From NCBI GenBank assembly GCA_973895155.1, contig OZ316892.1, positions 15,500,001-15,564,000 of the forward strand: DNA of 64,000 nt. Direction: 5' to 3'. How positions within the stretch are numbered: position 1 is the stretch's first letter; every line of letters begins with the position of its first letter. Positions 11,901-24,883 of this stretch are shown here, one piece after another. This DNA comes from Marsupella aquatica (taxonomy: Eukaryota > Marchantiophyta). The notes under the pieces were generated by a model, which saw only the letters and a program-made list of their open reading frames with translations, did not search any database and was not told where the DNA came from. A program made the translations under genes and the position numbers.

Positions 11901-14900
11901 TCGGAATTGAGAATATAGAAGCCCATTAACTTAGCACCAAACTTTCCGAAACATTTCATGTGCATATTTGCAACCAGAGGCAAGAAAACATTGGTCGAAA
12001 TCAGAAGGTGAACTACTTTCCTATCGATGAATATATGTCGGAAACAACTTACCTTGGAGATCATAGACTTCTCTGCGTCAATTGAGGCACTCTTACCGAG
12101 TAACAATCTCTTTGCCAGGTCCTTCTTATAAAAAGCCTCAAAAACGTCTTTACCCTGACCCAGACATGGAGCAGAACAGATCTTTTTGTTACTTGGACAA
12201 TTACGCAGGACACCTACAATAAGAGCTGCTATCTTTGGTGAGGAAACAGACAATCAGTAGTGCCATCGTTGTAGCTAAGGCAGAAGAGTGGTGAGGCTCT
12301 GCGACGCTATCTCTAGGGTCAATTAATCCTCTGGTTCAGAAAATCACCCTCACTGTCCCTAAACTTAGTCCTTTATGACATCATAGAGTAATCCCTTAGC
12401 CCATACCTGAATGAACCTAAACAGAACCAACACTTTGTCGAGAATTCCTTCCAGCTCCTCTTCTGAAGTGCCTTTGTTGCCAGCTCTCAACTTTCCATCA
12501 ATGAACTTGGCAATCAATTCTGCTGGCCGATTCTACAGATACAAAGCAACCATTATTTGTCAATTACCCGTTACCACTGAGCAAAATATGCTGATCCCAA
12601 ACGGCAGGGGAACCAAGAAACGATGTTATGCACACATATAGCCACATCGGACAAGGGTTTAGATTCGCCAGTTCCAAAGACAAACTTCCACTTGTCCTCT
12701 AGTGACCCAGCATCTGGCTCCTGTTTCGGCACCAATTAGCCTAGTTCGACTCGATAAATAGATAGCAGCCTCAGAAATTCCTTTCAAATATCACTCATTG
12801 GGAAATTAAGCCATTTCAACAACCCATGATATATAAGTGCTTTGCGATGTTCCTTGTCGGAGCGCCCAAACGCATTTTCAGCGGAAGGAACCACTCTTAT
12901 TCACAGACACAGAATATCCCCAAAGCTCACCTGTCGCAAATTAATTAGGTGTTCACACGCGTCTTTAATAGTGTTGGCAAAGCTCTCATTCTTGAAGAAA
13001 CTTTCTTCCCAAATTGTATCAAGCCGTGCTTTGAGATCCAAAAGACAAGAAACCATGTCTTTATCCTTCTCCTCGTCCATTACAATATCCTGTCCCGTTG
13101 CTTTAATGTAGGTGCTCAGCCCTTGTCTCAAAGATTCCAAAGCACTGACTCTCACAAACAATGTATACATCCGCTGAAGGTCTCCAACCCGATTGGCATC
13201 CATGAGAACACTGAATCCCTGAAACACGCATTGAGTCGACATTCCAAGAATTCAAAGCATTATTACAGTTGTTCAATCCCAAGTAAATCTGCGAAAAGGA
13301 AGAGAAGGCACATCTATAAACCAAGATGGAAATGGAAATTAGCCAATCAACGAACCAAGACGGGAGCCATAGTTTGCAACTCATATCTAACCACAATGCT
13401 GTTACATATTCTGCAGCTAGAACGGGGAAGATAAGTCAAAGGCCTTCCACATTACTTTCTCAAGAATTGCATTTGTATGTCGATCTAAAAGCTGTTTTTC
13501 TGCAGTGGCCACCAGTGACTTCCTGGTACCGGCATCCAGGTACAACAGACATCGATCATTCTCCTCGTGCAGTCGTGCCTACAGAAAATTATTCCAGAAC
13601 AAAATAAGAGTTTACAGAAAGCTCTGACTCAGCAACCGCATACACAGTTTCGATAATATAAGACTGAATTGATTAACGTTCTCAACAAAAACTTCAATAA
13701 ACGAAAATCCTTGTGAACGAGCGGACATCAGGATGATTAGGAACAACCACTCTAAGAAATAAAATTATGCACTCAATTAGCGTACGGTACCCTTTCAGAA
13801 TAAAAAGCCAGATACAAAGATGAGCAAAGGCCTATAAGGATGCACTTTACTGTGTTTGCGCCAATATAAATCTTATGCATTCCCACACTACGGGTAGGCG
13901 TACCTCAACATGCTTTAGATAGTCTGGAACATCAGTTTGCTGCATGAACCTAGTACCCTCTGCAGCATAAAAGTCAGCTGTGCATTCCAAGAAAGGTCTC
14001 TCGAAGCTCTCTCCATAAATGGTAAGTGCACTAAACATTCGCAGCAGGTGCTTGAGGAGCGTTCGATCAACTGTTTCTCCCATTCTGAACATGAAATTTA
14101 CACTAGGTTTAGTGATCTAATTTTTACTCAAAATCTACATTACACCCAAACATAACTCCAAACTATGCGGATGGGAACCCCGCTACGCATGCAGTTCTAC
14201 CTCTCAAGAAAGTAAGCGAGTTAGGAGAAATCCACTTATCAAGAGGCAAAGGCAGGTGCTTACCGTTCCTTCTCAATCAGTTTTAATAAACCAGACACTG
14301 TCTTGTTCTCAACCTCAGGGCAAGAGGATAGGTGCTTGCGAAATAGCTGCAAACCCATGTCCCACAACGATCGAACATTTGCATTTTGAATGACATAGGT
14401 TCGATCCAGATACAGAGCAATACTTCTGATCATGAGCATCTGATTGCAGTGGTCTTGCCAGCAGTTTTCCACATGCGACAAGAATACCACTGGGTCTGGG
14501 CTCTGACCCACAAGTGATTGTAGCTTTTCCTGTATGTGGCCCTCACATTCTTGTTGGAGCCTCTGGTACAGATTTCCTGACATCTTGTGCAGACATAGAT
14601 CTTCTACGGCCTGCATAAAGATACCATGATACATTTATCCTTAGCGTGCACTTCCATTGTGCATACAGGATCAGTGGCCGTACACTAGCTCCTTTGCGTA
14701 ACTTAAGATTCTTCTGTTACAAATAATCCACTGAGCTCACTACTGTCAACAAATTCGAGGAGTGCACACGTTTCCCTGACCAATTTATTGAGATATCAAT
14801 TATATCAACAGGCACAAGATTAACTCTGCTTCTGCCAATAGCCGAAAACAATAGATTCCCACCTCAATCTTTTTTTTCCCCCAGAGAGGAACAAGTTTCT

Positions 14901-16666
14901 AGCAAAACGACACAAAACTCAACCTTCTCATATTTCAAATTTGGTTTGTTCAAAAACAGCACATTGCCCTTAGTAATCAAGCTAAATGCCCCATTTTGTC
15001 CTATTTATTACGCTCTCAGCTAGTGTAGAAGATCTACAAAATCAGCACAGTAACTAATAATCAATCATCCCACAGCAACGTTGCGCACTTACTACATCTT
15101 GGTCACTAATACAGGCCGCCCAGATATTATACAGGCTCTCCTTAGTCTATCATCCACTTACAAGACCTCACCAAGGTGATGCATACAAACCCGATAGAGC
15201 TCTTCTAAGCTGCAAGATACAGGTTGCTTCAGGTGAATAGCCATAACAGCCTTTTTGATTTTGGCCCATGTTACTTCTTCAAAATTGGTCGGGAGCTTAG
15301 GTTTGTCTGCAGGACGGAGAAATGCGACTGTTCAGTATCGTCACCAGGTCTTAAAGTTCTTTCAATGCAACCAGCGGCCGGTGCCCAAGATCAAATGATC
15401 AGCGCCTCGCATAAAAATTGTTTGCCTGAACGAAGTGTTAGTGCAAGAAAGGAGAACGCAACACAGCTGTAGAAAGCTCAGTTCAAGAAATCTTACAATC
15501 CAAAACATTTCCATCTCGAAAAATTATTGCTCTAGACTTGGTACAAAACTAAGACAAGTACCGAAAGTGCAACTTGGCCAATCTGTCAATCAACTGCTCA
15601 ATGAGGAAACCCCCAGACCTCAAAGAAAACTAGCCTTGCACTCCACCTGTAAACGCAAAAACACTTCCCTGCAACTAACTTTCTCGGATAATTACTCTGT
15701 CACTGTAACCTACTACCCATATATTGTGGCTTCCAACCCGTGCATTGGCAGAAACATTGTTCAAATACGTGGCGTGAAAGAAGACAACGAATGGTGAGTA
15801 AATCAGGCAAACCCACGCAAAAATTGACTTCCTTCGACAACTATCCATTTTGATGCTCGTCAGTGCGGAGAATGGTCAGGAGATAAGACCAAATTCCACC
15901 AACCGCTCGACAGAGAAGGGGCAAGGAACTGAAAACAACGGCCTCAGAAAATAATCAGAACAAGAGCGGTTACAGTGGAAATAAACCTAACACCGTTAGC
16001 AGGTGTGGAGCTACTCAACCACATTATTCAGCCAAGACCTTCAGACAGGATCAAGTAAGGCTCACTATTTGAACTCTTCTGTTTGAGCTATCGATGGGAC
16101 GAGTCAAGCAGGAGAAAGATGCGGGCCTAGGCAATGGCTTTCAGCCTACAAATACTCCATTCACACATGCTTTGATAGGACAACATGGCGATCGGGTAGA
16201 AATTGTGCTCGCCAGCTGGAAGAATCCTCAGACAACCACAAAACATACTTGTTCAACACCACAACAGCCTATATATGATTTTCAAGGTTACAATCTCCCA
16301 TCAATCGTAGTTTAACATCTTGCCATTCAAACTCCTCCAATAAGACACGATAGTTTGGCGTGTAGACATACCTTTGAAAGGTTTGATAACTAATTTTCTT
16401 GCGGGCTGCGGGGGTGTAGCCTTCTTCCGAGACAAGTTTGCTGTGGTACCACCACCCATCACCATGCCAGGGGTTGGGCCCGACAAATCATCTGCTTTTA
16501 GGTCTATCGTCATCAAATCACTTGCACTATCTTCTTCGCTAGTTAGTTGTTGGACACCATGCTTCTCGAATGATTCCAGTCCAGACTGGGGCTTCGGCTT
16601 CTTTGAGGCGGAAAGCATAGTCGACCCGCCAGTTCCACCAATGCTTAGTCTCTTCTTTTGCGACAT
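9000..16666 (-). CDS. CUL4: Cullin-4, scaffold of CRL4 ubiquitin ligase (17 coding exons)
   Basis: Scaffold of CUL4-DDB1 E3 ubiquitin ligases: it holds the DDB1/substrate receptor at its N-terminal half and RBX1/E2 at its C-terminal half, in nucleus and cytoplasm. All exons fit the plant CUL4 frame with GT-AG borders (minus strand, 5' to 3'): 16666-16372, 15306-15191, 14610-14264, 14084-13904, 13578-13456, 13218-12931, 12532-12407, 12154-12053, 11856-11803, 11627-11521, 11229-11169, 10925-10794, 10645-10508, 10192-10112, 9987-9907, 9507-9427, 9113-9000. They sum to 2427 nt, 808 residues; Arabidopsis CUL4 has 792. Residues 1-90 are a variable low-complexity N terminus, then cullin repeats, the cullin homology domain ([13 protein letters not shown]) and the C-terminal winged helix ending [10 protein letters not shown]754 in IVRIMKTRK is the expected NEDD8 site. 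The start is the ATG at 16664-16666 (MSQKKRLS); an upstream in-frame GTG was not used. No stop or frameshift: a functional host gene. Confidence 0.96.
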
Positions 16667-18190
16667 TAAACTCTCAAACAAGGTAGCAAACCGTGCCACC
16701 TCCACCTGTTATCCAGCACATCTCTGCTTGCTATGCACTTAGCTGTTTCCCCTTCTTCGCTCTCTCCCTATACTTCCCGGGACGGCGCCGTCGAGTAAAG
16801 TGACGTCATCTGCTTCTTCTCCCAGATTCAATAGAGCCAAACCCCTACTCTCACATCCAACAACCTATTATCCTTCGGGTGGCTCATAGATAACATTGAC
16901 ACATACAATTGCAATAGAAAACGGAGTTACGTCAATCACTTCTGAGCGCAGGCCAGCTCCACATCTGTAATTGAGAAAGTCCCGTTAAATCACACCCACG
17001 TCTTCCATCCAACTCAATGCCACACCTGTCTCCGGGGCAAGTAGGACAACTCTTCTTCCTGCACGCTGCCAACCCGCTTCCACCTACACCGACCCGACGA
17101 GCCCTAACGATCCAAAATAAAAAACGAGGAACAATCAACGTGAAAAGCACGTCCTGTCCTCAATCCCTAAGAAAACTTAGACTAAAACAAGTCTTGCAGA
17201 AAAGTAGATTTGATCAAATCCCAAACCCCAGCTCTACACCGCCAGCACCCCCTAACGACGACATGTCACAATTCTGGCAACACAAACAATGGAAGAACCT
17301 ACGAACTCGGTTTCTCTTTGATCAACTTCCGCTGTTCGTTCAGATTGAGTCCCAGCAACAAGATGTTCGCTCTCAATGCGCGCTGCCTGTACGCATCGAG
17401 CCCGAGCCCGACGCAATCAACAATAGCCGTGCAGATCGCTCCATGGATCACAACGCTAGCAGGCAGGTAAAGAGTTCACAGAAAGATAGAAAGAAGACAA
17501 TCGCCTGACCTTGCGCAAAGCACCGCCACCCTCGTCCTCCGCTTCTTCCACGGATTTCGAATTTTCGCCCGTGCCCAGTTCGCGTAACCTGTTCCCTCCT
17601 GTTCCTCCTGTTCCTCCTCGTCCTCCTCGTCAGCTATCTCTGCTGCTAGTGAAGCTCTCCACCAACAAGACAGTAAGTGTGTGCGCTCGTCTCAGAGGGA
17701 GCCAGAGGATCAAAAGCCGACGTCCGACCGACCGACCGTCTACTGTTGCTCCCGACCACGGGGCTAAACACGTCCATCGCTATGGCAGTACTACTACTAC
17801 TACTGCCTCAAACTGAGAGGCACGGACGCACCATTGATCAGACGAAACGACGCACCATTGATCAGGTGAGACGAGCATCATCAGTATGGGGAGAGAAAAA
17901 AGAGAAACCAAACCAAGCTGAGCCGGGAACTACGGTAGGGTACGAAGCGCCCACATTGTCGAAAGGAGGACGGGCAACGAGGACCTACTGGACCGGACTG
18001 TAAAGTAGATGAAGTTTCAGGGAAGTTGACGGTGGTCTACCCCGTCGACGGTCGACTTGGTGAACTAAAAGTGAAATAATGTTATAAAGACGATCAGGTT
18101 TGAATAGAAAATAAACTAGGCCCAAGACCAAAACTATATACACCCTAAGCAACCTTGGTTGTCCCATTATGAGGTACTACCGTTTTCCCC
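16667..18190. promoter_or_regulatory. CUL4 upstream region (5' UTR/promoter presumed)
   Basis: Upstream of the CUL4 ATG on the minus strand. No TATA box could be assigned. It contains CCTCCTGTT/CCTCCTCGT microsatellite-like runs at about 17595-17635 and a CTACTACTACTACTG run near 17788. Open frames here (for example 17017-17508) have no recognisable family or splice support and are left out as genes. Confidence 0.4.
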
Positions 18191-19219
18191 TGAACACAAG
18201 GCCCGGGCACTATATTAGAATAGTGAGCCAAGGGGCGCTCTATTCGAATATAGCGCCAAGGGCGCTGTGTTTGAGTTTGAAGTCAACATTTTCATTTTTT
18301 GGACTTGTGGCGTTGTGTTCAAATTGTGGCGTTGTGTTCAAATTTAAGGTAATGTGCTTGAATTTTGGCTTTGTGAGATGCATATAGGGTGTAAGTAGGA
18401 ATGATAGACATAGAAGTTATGTGTATTAGAGAGGAGTGTGTTCAAGTTTAGGTTTTTTGACTTCCCAACAATATTTGCTCACGTCAAAGGATGTGTAGCT
18501 AAATAATTGAACCACTGAAATTACACAAGGGGAGAAATCAAATTTCAATAGAAAACAAAACCTGACAAACCATACGTACCAAGTGTACTATTATCACTTA
18601 GTAAAACATATTCGTCCACTTTTCACAGTTGTTTGGTTTACTATGACCAATTTGCTCATTTCTATTATTTAATCTTTTTTCATGTAGCCTGGAATGTTCG
18701 TGAGACTGCTGTGTTTCTAGTGGAGTGCCTTGATCTCGAGGGCAATGGAAATTGAAAATAGAGAAAGTGAGTCATCAGACCTAATTATGCACATAGGCAC
18801 TATGGGTTTTATTGACAAGACGTCGTGGCATCAGTCAGAGGTTGATGTGAAAGTCCGTTGAAAGTTCACACAACAAAAGAATATATTGATACTTCCGGAT
18901 TGCTGCTTAACATTTTGGAAAGAGCACACACTTCTCCGAGAATGAAGTATTTTGAAATTAGCTTACATTTCTCAAAGGACGATGGATTTCGTAAGTTGAA
19001 AGTGCAGATATGTCGGATGATTTTAAGTAACGTATTGTAGTTGCAACCAGTTACCTTTCTCCTATAGTCACTTGTGCATTTTTGAACACAAAGTCAATTT
19101 TGAACACAACGCCCGGGCGCTGTGTTAATATGGCGTTGTGTTTGAGTGAAAACATCTTTTTTGCCTAAAGTCCCTGTTTTGACCATATTTGAACACAACG
19201 CCCGACCGCTGTGTTTGAG
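18191..19219. repeat. Cluster of GC-rich near-palindromes of one family
   Basis: The motif family AACACAACGCCCGGGCG plus CTGTGTT recurs at 18192-18210, 18261-18275, 19102-19126 and 19191-19218, with half-copies (GGCGTTGTGTTCAAA) at about 18309-18342. The copy at 19102 is almost self-complementary over 24 bp. Copies sit at both ends of an AT-rich stretch of about 0.9 kb that has no gene. Confidence 0.6.
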
Positions 19220-19255
19220 GGAAGACAGTAGCCCAATGTATCTGCCTTGTACAAA

Positions 19256-19975
19256 GATGTCAAGGTGAGAAAAGTATGTAAAGGAAAGAAAAGAAAAGAA
19301 AAATATGTAAAAATGAGGAAAAGGTTTCAAGGAGAGAAAAGATGTCAAGGGTGAAGGAAAGATGTCGTTGTAAGATAAAGATGTAGTGATGAGAAAAAGA
19401 TACAGAGATGAGAAAAATAAAAGATGTTGAGAAGAGAGAAAAATGTCAAGGTGAGAAATAAAATAGAGGAAAGGAAAAAATGTCGAGGAGAGAAAAGATC
19501 TCGAGGGTGAGAAAAACATGTCATGGTGAGATAAAGATATCAATGTGAAAAAAAGATGATGATATGAGAAAGAAAAAAATGTAAAATGAAAGAAAGGTGT
19601 CAAGGACAGAAAAAAATGTAAAAATGAGGAAAAGGTTTCAAGTAGATAAAAGATGTCAAGGGTGAAGGAAAGATGTTGTTGTAAGATAAAGATGTAGTGG
19701 TGAGAAAAAGATACCGAGATGAGAAAAATAAAAGATGTTGAGAAGAGAGAAAGATGTCAAGGTGAAAAAAGATATAGAAGAAAGGAAAAAATGTCGAGGA
19801 GAGAAAAGATCTCGAGGGTGAGAAAAACATGTCATGATGAGATAAAGATATCAATGTGAGAAAAAGATGATGATATGAGAAAGAAATGCCAATGCAAGGA
19901 GAAGATGTTGAGGGGGAATGGATATGTAAAGATTAGAAAAAGATGTCAATGGGAGAAAAGATGTCAAAGCAAGTC
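19256..19975. repeat. Polypurine satellite with about 312-bp higher-order period
   Basis: About 720 bp that are almost pure A/G on the plus strand, built from variants of AAGATGTCAAGGTGAGAAAA and similar short units. A long segment containing ATGTAAAAATGAGGAAAAGG recurs (about 19305 and 19616), then GATGTCAAGGGTGAAGGAAA, and so on. Serine/phenylalanine-rich open frames on the minus strand are by-products of the composition. Confidence 0.85.
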
Positions 19976-20535
19976 AACAAATTAGGTCGAGTACCCCTTG
20001 TATATGTAAGCTTGTTTTATTGAACTATTTGGAGCCATCAAGAGTTTCACATTGGAGTAGATAGATGAGAGGCCAAAGATTAAATGGAGGATTCCAAATG
20101 AAAGTGAATTTTAAAGGTAGTTAGGACAATTTCATTGAAGACATTCATGGTAATAGGAGTTCATGGTAATACGGAGGGTAATTCTCCATGCAAAAAGTTT
20201 CCCTTAGTAGCTCTATGTCTATAGAATACATGTAACATTTCATATAGTTCATGCAAAATATTATTTTGTCCATAGTAGTTGAAAGGTTTTAGAGTACTTT
20301 GGTATTCCTTTACCCATGAAAATTATGGTGTTTCTTCCCTTTGCATGTTACTCCTCTATCCATAGTAGCCAATTGAAGGGTTTTTTAAATTACCTTGGTA
20401 AATGTTAGTGAAGTGGAAAAGTTTCTTGAGTTTCTTAATATGTTACCTTGGTAAATGTTAGAGAAGCTAAAGAGTTTCTTTCTATTTGTCCTTATTTCAA
20501 AAATGTGTAAATTAAATAGAAAATTCCTTTAAACA
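19976..20535. other. AT-rich spacer, no gene seen
   Basis: Contains short dispersed repeats such as TTACCTTGGTAAATGTTAG (near 20390 and 20442). No coding signal. Confidence 0.5.
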
Positions 20536-23050
20536 TTTTTTCTTTTTATTTATAATATTGGGCCATGAAAACCCCATGGTGGGGGGACCAGCAGACACAA
20601 CCCTGAACCAACCAAAGGCAAACCCAACCAACTAACCTCTAAGCCCAGGCAAAAGTACCAATGCAAGCCATTCACCATAGTCATTCATCCTAAGCAGCAT
20701 TTAAACACCTGGCTGCCCATCTCATTTTAGCGTTACCCTTGGCAGAACCAAAAAAATGCACCTGAGCTATTGGAGGCCTCAGCAGCACTACCCCAATGTA
20801 ATCCAACAATCTCTATGTCGTATCCATACAATCCTCTCCCTATTTATTATTTCTTTCACTCTCAGCAGTCTAGTCCTTCTATTCCATTGGCAATGTAAGC
20901 ACAACCGTAGCGACATGGTCAGCTGCCTTTGATAAAATGAAACAAATGTCAAATTTGCAAACCCCTTTCGTTTTGAAACATGTGCTTGTTACGGCCCAAC
21001 CATAGGGCCCACAGAATCTGGTACAATACAAACATCTTTAATATCTTCAGATACTCCTTCCCACACGCTGAGTCAATCATCCCCATCAGCCTCGCATTAG
21101 AGTCAACAAAGATACCTCCAAAGCACTGAACACAGAGTAACCAGCATTTATGTGCATGCAAACATCCCACAAACAGGTGTGGAATGGACTCAGAGGTACC
21201 AAGGCACAGCTTACACTCCCCATACCCTTGCCAATCTTCATCGCTTTCACCCCAGTGAAAAGCCCAGACGCCACAACCCTCCAAAGAAAGGTCTTAGCTT
21301 GCATTGATATGTTTGAGCCTTAGATCCCAACCCAACCCACTCTCCATTCATCCTTTGTCTTCACAATCCCGCACATCCTGTTCAGTCAGAGTTGATCCCT
21401 CACTTCTGGCCTGAGAAGCATATATGCTCTCTTATTCAGAATTTTGAATATTCTCAGCGGTGTTTTGTTGTCAATCCAGCACCAACATCCAGGTCCCGGT
21501 TCAAACCCCCATTTGCATTGTGTAATACTTGTCAGCATCACCATAAATCTTTGACCCAGTGTTAGATGTTTGCTTGTAAAGCCCCTTAGATCAATGTGTC
21601 CATCTCTCCATCATCGCTCTCCATCCACTTCCCCCGCTCCAACCATAGGTCCTGGATTCTCTTGAGGCCTAAGCGGCCACAAAGCACAGTCACAGCTACC
21701 ATCTCATCTCTGCTCCACGACTGGGATCCTTTTGTACAGCGAAGCAAATCTCCAATCAACCATCTGCCTGGTACTGTATCAGTTGGATAGAATATCAGAT
21801 GTGCTCTCAACAATTTCCACACTTTCCAAAGCCCCCTATATATGCCACTCCATGCCATGCACCTGGGCTGCATAGCAACATCTTGTCCCAAAATGTGTAA
21901 CCATTTCTTGTAACCACTTTATAATTGGCCCATCCAATCAGATTTAGATTTTTAGCAAACATCTTGGCCCATTCTGAGTCAGGGTGGTCCATAGCACTGG
22001 TAAACCATTTTGAAAGTAACGCATCCGAGTGACTTTGGAAGTCCTTAAAACCCAGTCCCCCATCCACCTTGGGTCTCGAGATACGAGCCCAAGAGACCAG
22101 GGGCACCCTTCAACCCCCTTCATTGTTGTGTCCCCACGTACAGAAAGTCTTGACACAAAGTTGTCATCTTCCATGCCAGACTCATTGACGCTTTCATGAA
22201 CATAGTATGGTTTATTGGTATTGTTAGTAAGATGTGCCTAACCAGAAGCGATCGCCCCATAAAAGTTAGCATCTTATTGGACCAAGAAGACAATCTCTTG
22301 CCAATCTTATCTGAGCAGAAGCTAGGAAGCTATTTCGTCTTCAGATCAACACCCAATGGTGCCCCTAGATATTTTTGGAGCTCACCCCTAGCACTAATCA
22401 CAGACCTTGTGTTATTCAGCCACTCAGATATAACCAACATTGCCAGCGGTATCACTATAGATTTACGCAAATTTAGCCTAGCCCCAGTGGCCGCCTCATA
22501 GCACTAAATCACCGCCATTGCCCTCTAAAAGCTTCTTTCTATCATAGGGATGAACATCCCCAGATCATCCGCAAAGAATCTATAGCAAATAGTAAGTTGT
22601 TGGGATACATGAATCCCATCTAACCGTCCTACCCCAATTTCAGCATCCATATAACCCATTACTTAAGGGTTGCATTGAAATGACAAAAAGGAGCGGCAAT
22701 AGTGGGCAGCCTTGCTTTACCCCAGGTGCAAACCAATTTTCGTAGAGATCATCCGGTTCACATAAACCCTCAAAGTTGCTTGCCTCGGTAACGCCAACAC
22801 TAATTTGATGAATTCCCCACTTATTCCCAATAGATGCATAGTTTCCCATATATAGCTTTGATCTACCCTATCAAAAGCCTTCTCAAAATCTAGTTTAACA
22901 AATAACACTTTGACTCTACGATTCTTCGCCCAATCAAACATTAATTAGGCCACTTTCAAGAAATTTGGCTTGCTTTACCTCTGCGAGCCACTCTGAAAAT
23001 CTTCTCTCCAGTTTGAGATTGCAAACCAACTTCAATGAGAGGAACAGGGC
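20536..23050 (-). mobile_element. L1-like non-LTR retrotransposon, 5'-truncated and decayed
   Basis: Minus-strand LINE ORF2 remnants in several frames. In order: reverse-transcriptase fingers and palm (VKLDFEKAFDRVDQSYIW near 22870), GVKQGCPLLPLLFVI near 22690, the catalytic FADD (RFFADDLGMFI near 22570), a downstream segment typical of plant LINEs (LVSWARISRPKVDGGLGF near 22080), and the zf-RVT zinc-binding domain (AKTFLWRVVASGLFTGVKAM, then IPHLFVGCLHAHKCW) near 21290-21130. The endonuclease domain is missing. A T-rich run at 20536-20556 is the probable remains of the minus-strand poly(A) tail and sets the 3' end. Many stops and shifts: dead. The upstream edge next to 23058 is not sharp. 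Confidence 0.85.
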
Positions 23051-23057
23051 ACGGCCT

Positions 23058-23297
23058 CTACTGAAGGACGTACAAAACTTCACTTTTCAGATGCCATATC
23101 CTTTCCTCTCCACTCTCCTCTGAGTCTGCGTCAATCAATGGTAAGACATTGCTGGCCTCAAAGAGTGCCCACTCCCCAATCTCAACATCAAACCGACGAG
23201 CTAATTCATTGTCTGGTGTATGCCAAACAACACCATCAGTCGCAAGCACAACAACGTCTCCATTGTCTGGAAACGTGATCCTCACACGGCCAGCCAT
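23058..23297 (-). CDS. Small acidic protein of the ParB/palindrome block, function unknown
   Basis: An 79-residue frame starting MAGRVRITFPDNGDVV at 23297; a longer in-frame start exists at 23351. The protein is acidic with alternating hydrophobic residues that suggest a beta-rich fold. No family recognised. It is on the same strand as the ParB/methyltransferase-like gene, and the leftmost block motif (23467-23490) lies just upstream. It abuts the LINE, so its 3' end may be truncated. Confidence 0.3.
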   Translation of the reverse strand: MAGRVRITFPDNGDVVVLATDGVVWHTPDNELARRFDVEIGEWALFEASNVLPLIDADSEESGEERIWHLKSEVLYVLQ

Positions 23298-23797
23298 GAT
23301 AAACACTTCAAGAAAGACTAATGTTGAGCACCACAAGAGTTCAAGTGGCATCTACCGACAGATTCCTTGTTCATGTAAGGGATTTAATTGCCTTTCCACG
23401 AGCATCAATTCCTCTTTGTTTCTCAAGAGTAGAGGAATTTTACGGTGCGAGCAAACATGAGTTTTTGCTAGCAAGGCAGCATTGTTAGCGAGGCACATTT
23501 TATGGTCAAACTCACAACACATTAATGGAAAAAACGACCAAATTTCACTGTTTTCCCTCTCTCAAAGTAATGAAAGTGTTATAACTATGGAAATTCATGC
23601 ATGATTGTCATATGCATTCCATACTTGACTCTGCGCACAACGATATTGGAAAACAATAACCGAATAGCAGGCACTTTCATGAGAACATGGTCATTCTTTA
23701 TACATTGAAAGTATGGATATCCAAAAACCGGCACACAGAAAAAACTATAAGAGTCGATGGTAAGCAGTACAGCCAGTTTAACACTGAAGCTATTGCA

Positions 23798-24235
23798 TTA
23801 GTCATAAACCTCATCTTCTGAATCATCAGATATTGAACTTCTACTAGGATTGCTACTGGTCTCCCTCTCAGTAGACTCGGTAGACTCATCTAAATACTGG
23901 CTAACTATCCCTGCTTCATTGTCAATAAACCTTGAACAATCCAGATATCTACGAGCTCCTCTGATTGAGCGAAGCCCTTTCGCCTCCCAGGTCAAGACCA
24001 CAGGAGCGTCATCAACCTCCTTCGCCGACTTCTCAGCATAGCACGGAAGAGTGAAAGGCTTCTCTGGAGTAACCACGATGGATTCCTCCACTTCCTTTCG
24101 AAGACAAAATCTCTCCTCATAAAACCAATCCACCCTCCTATCACTGAAGCAACCACCGGCATCAGTTGAGGAAGAGCAACAAAATGAGTAAAACAAAAGA
24201 AACCAAATTGGGAGTCCGACACCAGAAGAGGCCAA
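23798..24235 (-). pseudogene. C-terminal segment of the ParB/methyltransferase-like gene or adjacent gene
   Basis: Open for 145 codons, ending in a serine/acid-rich tail (SSISDDSEDEVYD). No domain recognised. It follows the methyltransferase-like segment on the same strand and is probably the last exon of that gene, or a separate small gene of the block. Confidence 0.3.
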
Positions 24236-24789
24236 GTACTTTACTCCAGGTCAAATTTGTCTTTCTCGCTTGAAGGTCCAGCCTGTTCATCTCCTGGTGT
24301 CGTGAACTCATCATCCGACCCAGCATCCTGATTACCCTTCTTTTCCTAATCTTTAATCATCTTGGACTTGCTGGAGTGCCTCTCCAGAACGCTTGTTAAA
24401 CCTTTCTGAGCACAAAAATGGAGAATGTCCCTGTCCTCAACACCAACAACAAACCGACTGGAGTATTCCCCTGCGGAAAATGAGCTTCCATCGCACACAG
24501 TCCAGTCAAGGACAATATCTCTCGGCTTCGTGAGGAACTCCATCACGGCTTGCATGAAGCCAATTGATAGCCTTTTTGATCCAGCAACGGCCGCTATTGG
24601 ATAGGGGTCAATCTTTGGGTAACAAACGCTCAACATTGATTTATGCCTGGTATCTTCCAAAAACATCAAAGGAACATAGGCCCCTCTTTGGGAATTTTTG
24701 CATTAAATTCCACTCAACAGCAGATGTCCAAAATGAGAGTGCACACCTGAAGGAAGAATGACATTCTATTAGAAAAGCCCAGAAACTTT

Positions 24790-24807
24790 GTTAGCGAGAT
24801 CGCTCGC
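24790..24807. repeat. Block palindrome GTTAGCGAGATCGCTCGC
   Basis: Variant of GCTAGCGA-2nt-TCGCTAGC, in an intron-like gap between the two methyltransferase-like exons. Contains GATC at the centre. Confidence 0.7.
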
Positions 24808-24861
24808 ATTAATTTGAAGATGGAAATGAACCTTTTTTGAATTGAAAATGATAAGATGTTT

Positions 24862-24883
24862 GTTAGCGACATCGATCGCTAGC
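24862..24883. repeat. Block palindrome with 6-nt centre
   Basis: GTTAGCGA, centre CATCGA, TCGCTAGC. Same arms as the other copies, longer spacer; same intron-like gap as the copy at 24790. Confidence 0.7.

Noticed and set aside
16667-16705. Upstream GTG start for CUL4
   Set aside because: A non-ATG start is unneeded; MSQKKRLS at 16666 has an ATG and gives a normal length.
17017-17508. 163-codon plus-strand frame upstream of CUL4
   Set aside because: No family resemblance, no promoter or splice support, and composition like its noncoding surroundings.
19094-19854. Ser/Phe-rich minus-strand open frames as membrane proteins
   Set aside because: They are translations of the polypurine satellite.
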